DNA of 64,000 nucleotides from Candidatus Nitrosotenuis aquarius (GTDB lineage Archaea; Thermoproteota; Nitrososphaeria; Nitrososphaerales; Nitrosopumilaceae): assembly GCF_002787055.1 (NCBI RefSeq), contig NZ_CP024808.1, positions 1,452,328 to 1,516,327 on the forward strand. Reading direction: 5' to 3'. Position numbers and translations under genes: made by a program. Of the stretch, positions 38,924 through 47,187 are shown piece after piece. The notes under the pieces are model-generated. The model did not search any database and had not been told where the DNA came from. It worked only from the letters and a program-made list of their open reading frames with translations. Positions within the stretch are counted from its first letter, which is position 1. The number at the start of each line of letters is the position of its first letter.

Positions 38924-39373
38924 TTGGTATACAAAACAATCCTTGTGCCATTTGACGGCTCTATTCCTTCCAAGAATGCGCTAAAAGAGGCAGTCGAGCT
39001 CGCCAAGCAAAGCAAGGGAACAATTTTTCTGCTATATGTAGTACAGGAAATAGTTCTGCCACCTTGGTCAGGAAGAGCCACCACCCATAAAACAATGAGA
39101 GAATACGAAAAAGAGATGTATTATGCGGCAAAAGAAAGGGCAAGCAAGCTACTTGAGGAAAACGCCAAAAAATACGACTCGGTAAGCATCGAAACACAAA
39201 CGCTGTATGGAAACACGGCGGAAAAAATACTGGCCTCCATTAAAAACAACAAAGCCAATCTGGTAGTGATCGGAACTACGAGCAGAACCGGCATATCAAA
39301 GATAATCACCCTTGGAAGTGTTGCAAGAAAAGTAGCAGAAAAGTCAACATGTCCCGTGTTGTTGGTGCATTAG
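38924..39373 (+). CDS. Universal stress protein (UspA family)
   Basis: 149 aa from TTG. VYKTILVPFDGSIPSKNALK start; ATP loop VIGTTSRTGISKIITLGSVA; CPVLLVH end. Intact ATP-binding type. The remnant at 37081 is a copy of its 5' end. Confidence 0.92.
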   Translation: MVYKTILVPFDGSIPSKNALKEAVELAKQSKGTIFLLYVVQEIVLPPWSGRATTHKTMREYEKEMYYAAKERASKLLEENAKKYDSVSIETQTLYGNTAEKILASIKNNKANLVVIGTTSRTGISKIITLGSVARKVAEKSTCPVLLVH

Positions 39374-39473
39374 ATTCTCCAAAACACATCAGAGCTAAAT
39401 TGAGTGCAACCAAAATACCAGTTTTGGTATTTGATGCCAACGTAGAAAAGTAATACCACATGGATGTTAGTCA

Positions 39474-39617
39474 TTGATTAGAAGACACACCATAGTACTA
39501 GATGAAGAAGTGGAAAAAAAGCTCAGGCACATGCAGGCAGACCAGATAAAAAAGACAGGAAAATCCGTGAGCTTTTCCGCAATAATAAACGATACTCTCA
39601 GAAAGGCAATAAAATAG
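39474..39617 (+). CDS. Small ribbon-helix-helix protein (47 aa)
   Basis: 47 aa from TTG to TAG: strand RRHTIVLDEEVEKKLRHMQA, then helix with G-K-S-V-S-F-S-A-I-I-N-D-T-L-R-K, the classical RHH (MetJ/Arc, antitoxin) pattern. Alone, with no toxin partner nearby, so probably a DNA-binding regulator. Confidence 0.7.
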   Translation: MIRRHTIVLDEEVEKKLRHMQADQIKKTGKSVSFSAIINDTLRKAIK

Positions 39618-39723
39618 CGGAGATAGGACGTGTGGTCGTTGGGGCTCCGGTCGGGACTCCCAGTCCACAGTCTGATTTTAATTCAAAATTTTTTGATATT
39701 AAAGACGAGCGTAGAAATTATCA

Positions 39724-39804
39724 GTGCCTAGTTTAACACCTACGGCATTGGGATTAAATTCTGAAGTGACACATTTATGCACAAAACTGCCTAGTTCTGC
39801 ATAG
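39724..39804 (+). CDS. Possible small protein (26 aa)
   Basis: 26 codons from GTG to TAG behind a TATA-like GATATTAAAG box (~25 nt). No family. The gap 39618-39848 otherwise holds a G/C-rich stretch (39630-39670) with limited self-complementarity that I cannot assign. Confidence 0.25.
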   Translation: MPSLTPTALGLNSEVTHLCTKLPSSA

Positions 39805-39848
39805 TTGTGGTACAATTGTACAATCAAAAATTGTTTAGTTCTGTCTAG

Positions 39849-40778
39849 TTATCGAAGACCCGAGTCTACCATCAATGCAATAAACAACACCGCAAGGTAC
39901 GGACTGGAAAACTTGAACAAAACCCACGATGATTTCTCTGATGGTTTTGCGATTACCCAAAATGACAACACCAACATCAAAGCACCAGATGCAATTGCAG
40001 TGTACAGGTATACCTCAGTCATTACTGGTTTTCCATCATGAGTCAAAAAGAACGGAACAACGCTAAACAACACCATGACAAGTGTGGAAATGGCAATTAC
40101 CCTAGCTGATGTCTTTTCTGATTGTACTGCTGTGAGCATTGGGACGTTTACCTTATTGTAGTCATCTTTAAAGTGCAACGTGAGTGCCCAGATGTGCATT
40201 GGAATCCAGATGAAGACTAGGCCAGCCATCACCATTCCAAGATCCCACAATCCTTGTAGAGTGACTGCGGCATGACCGATCAAAGGAGGTGCTCCTCCGC
40301 AAAGGCCACCAAGAATAATGTTGGTCCTGCTTCTTCTCTTTAGCGCATGAGAGTACACTGCCACATTGTTTACTAGGCCAAACGCCATGAAAATTCCAGC
40401 CCAGATTCCATTCCAGAATCCTGCCGTATATGATATTGCAAATGCACATGCCAGTGATATGCCTGCCAACGCCAACCCAAAGTCGCGCGCCTTTTCCGGC
40501 GGGGAAATCCTGCCGGAAGGAATTGGTCGACCCTTGGTTCTTTCCATTATTGCGTCAATATCCCTGTCGTGATAGTTAGTCAAAGTATTGGCAGCTGCCG
40601 ATCCTGCGGCGACTCCAAAAATCATCAAAGCCCATGTGGCAGGCGACACTTCCACATCATACACATTTGATGCTGTTATTGTAGCGCCAAATGCAGTAAA
40701 TACCAAAAGGTACCAGATTTTCGGCTTGGTCAGCTCGTAATATGTCGCAATTTTGCCTTTAGCCAGAGTCCTTTGCAT
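39849..40778 (-). CDS. ctaB: Protoheme IX farnesyltransferase (heme O synthase)
   Basis: 309 aa, UbiA-type prenyltransferase with ~9 spans. Signatures: NTLTNYHDRDIDAIMERTKG (first Asp-rich site) and GRPIPSGRISP; second site around LHFKDDYNKVNVPML. It farnesylates heme B to heme O for a terminal haem-copper oxidase. ATG start. Upstream lies the Lrp/AsnC gene in the same direction. Confidence 0.93.
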   Translation of the reverse strand: MQRTLAKGKIATYYELTKPKIWYLLVFTAFGATITASNVYDVEVSPATWALMIFGVAAGSAAANTLTNYHDRDIDAIMERTKGRPIPSGRISPPEKARDFGLALAGISLACAFAISYTAGFWNGIWAGIFMAFGLVNNVAVYSHALKRRSRTNIILGGLCGGAPPLIGHAAVTLQGLWDLGMVMAGLVFIWIPMHIWALTLHFKDDYNKVNVPMLTAVQSEKTSARVIAISTLVMVLFSVVPFFLTHDGKPVMTEVYLYTAIASGALMLVLSFWVIAKPSEKSSWVLFKFSSPYLAVLFIALMVDSGLR

Positions 40779-40830
40779 CTATTTCCCTATTCCGTATGTA
40801 ATATTATTCAAAATTAAATGTAACATGCCC

Positions 40831-41298
40831 CTAGGCCGAATGGTTATACGGCATAGTCTTGGTCCTGCGCTTCATTTCAATAAAAGACTCTGATGCCAAG
40901 ACGCCCTCTATTCTTCCCACCCCTTCTGATATCAGCTTGTGCATTTCTGCCAAGTTTTGCGCATACATTGTCACTATGATGTCGAATCTGCCGGTTACCT
41001 CGGATATTTCTCGAACTCCCTTTACCTTGAATAACTCATCAATGATACTGTCCCGGAACTTGGAATCCATGTTAATTCCGGTCAAGGCCTTTACCCCATA
41101 TCCAAGCTCCTTGTCGTTTACTATGATAGTGAATCGCTCAATTAGCTTTTTCTTGGTTAGTCGCTTGATTCTAGAATATACTACGGACGGGTTTACCTTG
41201 ATTTTCTCCGATAGTCTTGGAATGGAAATTGACGCATCCTCTGATAGCTCAGACAGTATTGTCAGGTCTAGATCATCAATTTTTGCCGTCTAAAACAC
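40831..41298 (-). CDS. Lrp/AsnC-family regulator with UAG at codon 3
   Basis: The full Lrp fold is open from 41289 to 40831 (152 codons): winged helix LTILSELSEDASISIPRLSE and VVYSRIKRLTKKKLIERFTI, then the RAM ligand domain (EISEVTGRFDIIVTMYAQNL). There is no ATG/GTG/TTG before residue ~68. A GTG at 41298, 27 nt from a CTTATAAAA box, is in frame but followed by TTT TAG. Either a nonsense mutation, a non-canonical start (ACG 41289), or a sequence error. Confidence 0.7.
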
Positions 41299-41357
41299 CT
41301 GCTCGACAAATTCCTTTACTGTTTTATAAGTCAATGAGAAAAAATTGCAAAAATTTT

Positions 41358-42437
41358 CTAGATTTTTCCTTTTTTGTACAGCATTTCTGCCAACAAGACT
41401 GCGCCTTTTGCAGAGCCCATTTTCTTGTTGTGCGAAAATAGCACATACTTCAAACCGTTGTCAAAGATTTGGTCTTCTTCCAGTCTTCCCATCGATGTGG
41501 TCATGCCGTCGTTGATCTGTCTGTCGATTCTTGGCTGTGGACGAGTTGGGTCCTGATGCACTACTAGGTAATCCTTTGGTGCAGACGGCAATCCAGTTAC
41601 ACTGATATGGTTCGAAAATTCCTCAATGGAATGTTTTACATCTTCTGCCTTTGCAGGTTTTGACGTCTCCACAAAGACGGATTCCGTGTGGCCGTCAATT
41701 ACTGGAACTCGCGTGCATGTGCAGCTTACCTTGATGTTTGCTGGCTCTATCTTGCCATCCTTTAGCTTGCCAAGGATTTTTGCAGTCTCTACTCTTACCT
41801 TGTTTTCCTCTTTTGGAATGTATGGGATGAGATTGTCAGTAACGTCCAGTGCGGATACTCCTGGCGAGCGTCCCGCTCCAGAGATTGCCTGCATTGATGT
41901 CATGATTACTCGCTTGGCGCCATAGTTTTCGTATAGTGGCTTCATGGTAATGGCTAGGCCTGTCGTGGTGCAGTTTGGCAGTGGCAAGACATAGCCCTTC
42001 CAGTTTCTGTTCTTTTTTTGCTGCTCGATTAGCTCAACATGGTCATCGTTAATTCCTGGAATCAAAATTGGTACGTCCTCTTCGTATCTGTATGCGGATG
42101 ATGTGGATACCACTGGAACGTCTTTGGCAAATTTGGTCTCTATGTCTCGAGCTGCCTCGTCTTCGATTGCTGAGAAGACCAGGTCTAATTCTGATACTTT
42201 GACATCGTTAATTGCTACTACTGGCATATCGCGTGCATATTTTGGAACATCCCCCCCTACTTGCCACTTTATAATGCCCGAGTTGGGGTCGCGGATTGCC
42301 TCGATGTACTTTTTGCCTGCAGATCTCTCAGATGCCGCAAGCTGGGTTACCTCAAACCATGGGTGGTTCTCTAGGGATAACAGGAATTCCTGTCCTACGG
42401 CGCCTGTTGCGCCCAAGATTGCTACGCGCTTCTTCAT
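41358..42437 (-). CDS. asd: Aspartate-semialdehyde dehydrogenase
   Basis: 359 aa from ATG 42437 (in-frame TTG 24 nt upstream less likely). NADP-binding GATGAVGQEFL at the start; catalytic Cys in LPNCTTTGLAI (~residue 155); substrate-binding SGAGRSPG; CTCTRVPVIDGHTESVFVE. It reduces aspartyl phosphate to the semialdehyde for Lys/Thr/Met synthesis. Archaeal malonyl-CoA/succinyl-CoA reductases of carbon fixation are paralogues, so that role cannot be excluded from sequence alone. Confidence 0.88.
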   Translation of the reverse strand: MKKRVAILGATGAVGQEFLLSLENHPWFEVTQLAASERSAGKKYIEAIRDPNSGIIKWQVGGDVPKYARDMPVVAINDVKVSELDLVFSAIEDEAARDIETKFAKDVPVVSTSSAYRYEEDVPILIPGINDDHVELIEQQKKNRNWKGYVLPLPNCTTTGLAITMKPLYENYGAKRVIMTSMQAISGAGRSPGVSALDVTDNLIPYIPKEENKVRVETAKILGKLKDGKIEPANIKVSCTCTRVPVIDGHTESVFVETSKPAKAEDVKHSIEEFSNHISVTGLPSAPKDYLVVHQDPTRPQPRIDRQINDGMTTSMGRLEEDQIFDNGLKYVLFSHNKKMGSAKGAVLLAEMLYKKGKI

Positions 42438-42520
42438 CAAGGAAAATTTTTGTGCGATCAATTAATAATTCTTAGCCCCAAAACCGCAACAACTAAACCC
42501 GTCACAGCCGGCCTTGATTC

Positions 42521-43585
42521 ATGAAGTTTGCCAAAAACATCCAGTTTCATAGCCCAATCCACCATGGCGGACCATATTCAGTTTCTGGGTATGATTCTAA
42601 GATCGTAGATTTTAGCTCAAACGTAAACCCCCTGGGCTTTCCCGGTATAGTCAAAAAGGCAATGGATCATACAAAAATCCCGACTTATCCGGATCACAAT
42701 TCTACAAAGCTAAAGCAAGCCCTCTCAAAATATCTAGGAATACCAATTACAAACATCACAATAGGAAATGGGGCAACCGAAATAATCTATGATTTTTGCA
42801 GGGCTGCATCAAAATCCAAGGTCCTGATAATTTCCCCAACATTTGGAGAATACGAAGCGGCAGCTCGACTCTATGGTGCAAAACCGGAATTCTTTGCAAC
42901 ACTGAATCTGCAATTTGATCTTGACAAATTCATACAAAAAATACCAAAAAACGGACTGGTCTTTGTCTGCAACCCAAACAATCCTACAGGCGAGCTTGTA
43001 CCAAAGCAATCCATAATACAAATAATCAGGGCGGCAAAAGCAAAATCCTCTCTAGTATTCATAGACGAATGTTTTATCGAGCTAACACAATCTCCAAACC
43101 AGTCCGTCATTGGTTTGGTCAAAAAATATCCAAACCTCTTTGTTTTGCGCTCTATGACAAAATCATTCGGCCTTGCAGGACTTCGCCTGGGATACGCAAT
43201 AGGAAACAAAGACCTCATCTCCGTCCTAAACAAGATCAAGGTCCCATGGAGCGTAAATGAGCTTGCGCACCAGGCAGGCATTGCAGCACTCTCTGATAAG
43301 ACATTTCTTGAAAAAACACGAAAACTAGTCAAATCAGAATCCAAGTTCCTCATCGATTCAATATCAAAAATTCCCGGCTTTTCCTGTTTTAGTTCTGCAA
43401 CAAACTTTCTTTTGATCAAAACAAAACAACCGGCAAAACTAGTGCAAAAAAAGCTATTACGAAAAAATATTTTGGTGCGAGACTGTGGCAATTTCCGCGG
43501 ACTCGACTCGCACTATATCCGAATAGCAATCAGAACTAGAAAAGAAAACCAAAAGCTGGTGTCTGCGCTGGAGACAATATCATGA
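42521..43585 (+). CDS. cobD: PLP aminotransferase, threonine-phosphate decarboxylase type (cobalamin)
   Basis: 354 aa, class I/II aminotransferase fold. HHGGPYSVSGYDSKIVDFSS is typical of CobD-type (PduX/CobD) enzymes; VFVCNPNNPTGEL; PLP lysine in SMTKSFGLAGLRLGY. CobD makes aminopropanol phosphate for the nucleotide loop of cobalamin. Histidinol-phosphate aminotransferase is the close relative, but the location as first gene of the cob operon (4-nt overlap with cobQ) decides the call. Confidence 0.85.
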   Translation: MKFAKNIQFHSPIHHGGPYSVSGYDSKIVDFSSNVNPLGFPGIVKKAMDHTKIPTYPDHNSTKLKQALSKYLGIPITNITIGNGATEIIYDFCRAASKSKVLIISPTFGEYEAAARLYGAKPEFFATLNLQFDLDKFIQKIPKNGLVFVCNPNNPTGELVPKQSIIQIIRAAKAKSSLVFIDECFIELTQSPNQSVIGLVKKYPNLFVLRSMTKSFGLAGLRLGYAIGNKDLISVLNKIKVPWSVNELAHQAGIAALSDKTFLEKTRKLVKSESKFLIDSISKIPGFSCFSSATNFLLIKTKQPAKLVQKKLLRKNILVRDCGNFRGLDSHYIRIAIRTRKENQKLVSALETIS

Positions 43586-44415
43586 CTAGGACATTAATGA
43601 TCCAGGGAACGTCGTCCGGAGCTGGAAAAACCACCTTGGTAACGGCATTGTGCAGGATTTTCTCAAACCTGGGATATTGCGTTGCCCCCTTCAAGTCGCA
43701 AAACATGTCAAATTATTCCTACAAGGACGGCTTTGAGATATCCCAGGCGCAGGCAATCCAGGCAATTGCAGCCCGAGCCGAGATCTCCCCACACATGAAC
43801 CCAATTTTGCTAAAGCCACTTGGCAACTATGTCAGCAATGTCGTAATCCAAGGAAAGCCGTTTAAGAAAATGTCAGCCAAAACCTACTATGAGAAATTTG
43901 CTCTGGGCCGCGGCCTCAAAACAGCAATGGACTCGTTTTCGCACCTAAAATCAAAGTACGACCTGATAATTCTAGAAGGTGCCGGCTCGCCTGCCGAGAT
44001 AAACCTACAAAAATATGACATTGCAAACATGAAGATGGCACAAAAGACCCACTCACCAGTAATTCTAGTCTCTGACATTGAAAAGGGTGGAACCTTTGCA
44101 AGCATTGCAGGCACAATGATGTTGTTATCCAAGCAGGACCAAAGTCTGGTCCGGGGATTCATCATAAACAAGTTCCGTGGAAACAAAAAGCTGCTAGAGC
44201 CCGGATTTAGGCGCCTAAAGCAAATAACATCTAAATCCGTTCTAGGCGCAATGCCTCTAGTTGACCTAGAGTTGCCAAACGAAGACTCACTTGATAACAA
44301 AATTCACCTGTTCAGAAAGCAAAACAAGAAAAAACTAGACACCCAAATTGACAAGCTGGCAAAAATAACACAGCAAAACATTGACGTCAAATCAATAGAG
44401 AGGCTGATATCATGA
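43582..44415 (+). CDS. cobQ: Cobyric acid synthase, short form lacking glutaminase domain
   Basis: 277 aa. N-terminal synthetase domain complete: P-loop IQGTSSGAGKTTLVTALCRI, PFKSQNMSNYS, QAQAIQA, NPILLKPLG, LEGAGSPAEINL, VSDIEKGGTFASIAGT, LGAMPLVDLELPNEDSL. Normal CobQ is ~480 aa; the class I glutamine amidotransferase half is absent and the gene ends cleanly, overlapping cbiB by 4 nt. It adenylates/amidates cobyrinate side chains; here the nitrogen may come from free ammonia or a separate subunit. Confidence 0.85.
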   Translation: MTRTLMIQGTSSGAGKTTLVTALCRIFSNLGYCVAPFKSQNMSNYSYKDGFEISQAQAIQAIAARAEISPHMNPILLKPLGNYVSNVVIQGKPFKKMSAKTYYEKFALGRGLKTAMDSFSHLKSKYDLIILEGAGSPAEINLQKYDIANMKMAQKTHSPVILVSDIEKGGTFASIAGTMMLLSKQDQSLVRGFIINKFRGNKKLLEPGFRRLKQITSKSVLGAMPLVDLELPNEDSLDNKIHLFRKQNKKKLDTQIDKLAKITQQNIDVKSIERLIS

Positions 44416-45371
44416 TCCCAATTTTAATCGCAATCGGAGCCATACTGCTTGATCTTGCGTTTGGCGACCCAAGATCAAAGTATCACCCGACTGCATGGGT
44501 TGGAACTATGATTGCCAAGATAATCCCATTTGCAAAATCACAAAACCCTACCACAGAAAAGTTCGGCGGAATAATTGTGACTACATCAATTACGGGACTT
44601 GTTGCTGCCTTGTTGGTATCCTTTGAGATATTTGCCAGTACTACTGATGTAATATCCACAATTCTGACTGTTCTGGTTGGCTCTGTTCTACTCAAGACAA
44701 CAATTGCAATACGCGGCCTAGAGCAGCACGGAAAACAAGTTATGAAATCCCTACACCAAAACAACCTAGGCGAAGCCCAAGACAGACTGGCAATGCTGGT
44801 AAAGCGAAGCACCAAGCAGCTTGACAAAAACCATGTAGTATCAGGGGTCCTAGAAACCACAAGCGAAAACATCGTAGATGGCGTCACAGGCCCGCTTTTC
44901 TATTTTGGATTGTTTGGCCTACCTGGCGCGTTTGTGTATCGCACAATCAACACGTTTGACTCTATGATTGGATATAGAAATTCCATGTTTTCCAATGTCG
45001 GCTGGTTTGCGGCAAACTGCGACAAGGCTCTTAACTATATTCCTGCAAGAATCACAGGCTATGTGATGGTGCTAGCCGCACTAGTCATAGGAGCAGACTG
45101 GAGGGGCGCATTGCACACAATGAGGGCAGACGGTAAAAAAACCTCAAGCCCAAACGCAGGAATCCCAATGGCTGCGATGGCAGGGGCATTGCACACAAGG
45201 TTTGAGAAAATCGATCATTATTCTCTGGGTAATGGCACAACAGAGCTAGACTATTCCCATTTCAAGTCAGCAGTCATACTGATGAAGACTACATGTGTTT
45301 TGTTTTGCGGAATTGTGACAATCCCATCAATCATTGTATTGAGTTATCTTGGATGGTGGATTCATGTTTAG
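44412..45371 (+). CDS. cbiB: Adenosylcobinamide-phosphate synthase
   Basis: 319 aa integral membrane enzyme. LDLAFGDPRSKYHPTAWVGT is the family start signature; NIVDGVTGPLFYFGLFGLPG and RTINTFDSMIGYRN follow. It joins aminopropanol(-phosphate) to cobyric acid, using the CobD product. Overlaps both neighbours. Confidence 0.94.
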   Translation: MIPILIAIGAILLDLAFGDPRSKYHPTAWVGTMIAKIIPFAKSQNPTTEKFGGIIVTTSITGLVAALLVSFEIFASTTDVISTILTVLVGSVLLKTTIAIRGLEQHGKQVMKSLHQNNLGEAQDRLAMLVKRSTKQLDKNHVVSGVLETTSENIVDGVTGPLFYFGLFGLPGAFVYRTINTFDSMIGYRNSMFSNVGWFAANCDKALNYIPARITGYVMVLAALVIGADWRGALHTMRADGKKTSSPNAGIPMAAMAGALHTRFEKIDHYSLGNGTTELDYSHFKSAVILMKTTCVLFCGIVTIPSIIVLSYLGWWIHV

Positions 45372-46089
45372 GCAAGCAGGTTCCGTGTTTTCGTTTCTTA
45401 CAATAATTCCTGCAGGAAGCTCAGATCTGCAAACTGTTGCAAGACACATGTATCTATTTCCAGTAATTGGTATCGCGATTGGCCTGTTGCTTGGCGCAGC
45501 GGGCTGGGGCATGTCTTTCTTTTTGGAGCCGCTGGTGGTCGGCTTGCTGGTGACTGCAGGACTAGTACTAGTCACTGGCATACACCACACCGATGGATTA
45601 TCGGATTTTGCAGACGGCCTCATGGTCAAGGGAACAAAAGAAAAAAAGCTGGAAGTGATGCGGGACCCAAAGGTCGGCTCTGCTGGAATAATTGCTATTG
45701 TATTTTATGTAGCGGCTGCCGTAATTGCGCTTTCTTTTATGAAGGGCTTTGAGCTGTTTTACGCAATCTTGATTGGCGAAATCATTGCAAAGTTTTGTAT
45801 GGTATTGTCTGCAAGCATTGGTCCGTCTGCTTGGCAGGGCTCTAACTCGACATTTATCGAATCAATGAAGGATAGAAAGAAACTAGTCATTGCAGGAATA
45901 ATTACCATATCAATAATTGCGGCATTTCAAAACAATGCCGGCTTTGTGGCACTGGGTGCCGCCATAGCAGTAACCTTGGTTATTGCAGGCGTCTCTAGGC
46001 GTAGTTTTGGCGGAATTTCAGGCGATATTATGGGTGCTACAAACGAACTGGCACGAGTTTCGGCATTTCTAGTGTTTGCATCGCTATGA
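45364..46089 (+). CDS. cobS: Adenosylcobinamide-GDP ribazoletransferase (cobalamin synthase)
   Basis: 241 aa from ATG 45364 (an in-frame TTG 15 nt upstream is the alternative). FLTIIPAG start, HHTDGLSDFADGLMVKGTKE with Asp-rich catalytic site, several spans. Joins alpha-ribazole and GDP-cobinamide at the membrane. Overlaps cbiB (8 nt) and cobY (4 nt). Confidence 0.93.
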   Translation: MFRQAGSVFSFLTIIPAGSSDLQTVARHMYLFPVIGIAIGLLLGAAGWGMSFFLEPLVVGLLVTAGLVLVTGIHHTDGLSDFADGLMVKGTKEKKLEVMRDPKVGSAGIIAIVFYVAAAVIALSFMKGFELFYAILIGEIIAKFCMVLSASIGPSAWQGSNSTFIESMKDRKKLVIAGIITISIIAAFQNNAGFVALGAAIAVTLVIAGVSRRSFGGISGDIMGATNELARVSAFLVFASL

Positions 46090-46649
46090 TTGGACTGGTC
46101 ATGGCAGGAGGCAAGGGAACAAGGATGGCAATCCCGGGCGAAAAACTTCTGCTGGAATACAAAAAACCAGTCATATTACATGTAATTGATGCACTAAAAG
46201 ACTCCAAGTGTTTTACAAAAATAGTTGCGGCAACCAGCCCAAATTCGCCAAACACGGAGAGGCTAGTCTCAGAGCATGCAGATATTGTATCAACAAAAGG
46301 GCAAGACTATGTCGCTGATCTGAATTTTGCATTGTCGCAATTTGATGAACCCGTCTTTGTGACCTCCGGTGATCTGCCGTTATTAGATCATAGTATAGTG
46401 CAAGATCTGGTATCAAAATACCAAAATAAAGACTGGCAGAGTTTTGTTGTGACAAAAAAATTCCTAGACCAAAACAATCTGTCTCTGGAATATTCAACAG
46501 ACATTGATGGTATCCAGTGTTACTATACCGGAATCTCTATAGTAAACCCGAGGGGGACAAAGAGGGAGACCTGTACCATATTTGACGATAAAAGAATTGC
46601 AGTTAATCTAAACACAAAGTCAGATTATGACTTATTCCAAAATTCCTAA
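46086..46649 (+). CDS. cobY: Adenosylcobinamide-phosphate guanylyltransferase
   Basis: 187 aa. GLVMAGGKGTRM nucleotidyltransferase P-loop and VTSGDLPLL metal site identify the archaeal CobY, which activates cobinamide phosphate with GTP and replaces bacterial CobU. Last gene of the cob operon. Its 3' end overlaps the convergent S27e gene by 18 nt. Confidence 0.92.
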   Translation: MIGLVMAGGKGTRMAIPGEKLLLEYKKPVILHVIDALKDSKCFTKIVAATSPNSPNTERLVSEHADIVSTKGQDYVADLNFALSQFDEPVFVTSGDLPLLDHSIVQDLVSKYQNKDWQSFVVTKKFLDQNNLSLEYSTDIDGIQCYYTGISIVNPRGTKRETCTIFDDKRIAVNLNTKSDYDLFQNS

Positions 46650-46832
46650 CACTGTTCCGTGAATCTTTGCAACAGAGCCGGTTGGTTCTGCGATTACGTT
46701 GCCGCAAGACTTGCATGTAACTGTAGTGGTGACATGTGAGTACAAAACGTTCTCTGCACTGCATTCCTTGCACTGGACCTTTTGGAATTTGCTCTTTGGC
46801 TTTGGAACCAAGATGTGTGCTCGCTTTGTCAT
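46632..46832 (-). CDS. rps27e: 30S ribosomal protein S27e
   Basis: 66 aa, C4 zinc ribbon: C-K-E-C and C-K-S-C around VQCKECSAENVLYSHVTTTV. Length and motif fit S27e exactly. Overlaps the L44e stop by 4 nt, forming the usual archaeal L44e-S27e pair. Confidence 0.96.
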   Translation of the reverse strand: MTKRAHILVPKPKSKFQKVQCKECSAENVLYSHVTTTVTCKSCGNVIAEPTGSVAKIHGTVLGILE

Positions 46833-47107
46833 GCCGTCAACTCCAATTTGCGTAGTCTGATGCCATGTTTCATTGTTTTCTTTTTACACGTAGGGCATGT
46901 AAAAATCAATGTCTGCTTTTTTGTAGTCTTTGCTGGTTTTGCAAGTTTTGGGAATTTCTGTCCCCCGTACCCCTTTTTGTCCTCTTCGTGTCGTCGCTCA
47001 CCAATAGCAGAACCTCTTCTCTTGCCTGCTTTGTACAAGGCGACCTTTTGAGCAGTATGTGTCTTGCATTTAGGACAATATCTGTTCATTTCCTTGGGTA
47101 CGTTCAT
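46829..47107 (-). CDS. rpl44e: 50S ribosomal protein L44e
   Basis: 92 aa from ATG 47107 (longer in-frame starts run into the divergent promoter). C-P-K-C and C-P-T-C zinc ligands, GSAIGERRHEEDKKGYGGQK basic centre. Co-transcribed with S27e. Divergent from the adenine deaminase gene. Confidence 0.95.
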   Translation of the reverse strand: MNVPKEMNRYCPKCKTHTAQKVALYKAGKRRGSAIGERRHEEDKKGYGGQKFPKLAKPAKTTKKQTLIFTCPTCKKKTMKHGIRLRKLELTA

Positions 47108-47187
47108 AGAGAAAGCCCGCCGACTTGGTAATTTAAACAATAGCTCCCCATTGAACCTATAATAGAGCGTACTGCAAACTGATTGGC

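Noticed and set aside
39618-39700. G/C-rich stretch after the RHH gene as a structured RNA
   Set aside because: Only short, imperfect complementarity and no recognisable RNA family.
40831-41298. Pyrrolysine or programmed readthrough at the UAG of the Lrp gene
   Set aside because: No pyl genes or readthrough signals are seen, and this group is not known to use pyrrolysine; mutation, unusual start or sequence error are simpler.
42521-43585. Histidinol-phosphate aminotransferase (HisC)
   Set aside because: Same superfamily, but the position as first overlapping gene of the cob operon and the HHGG-type start favour CobD.
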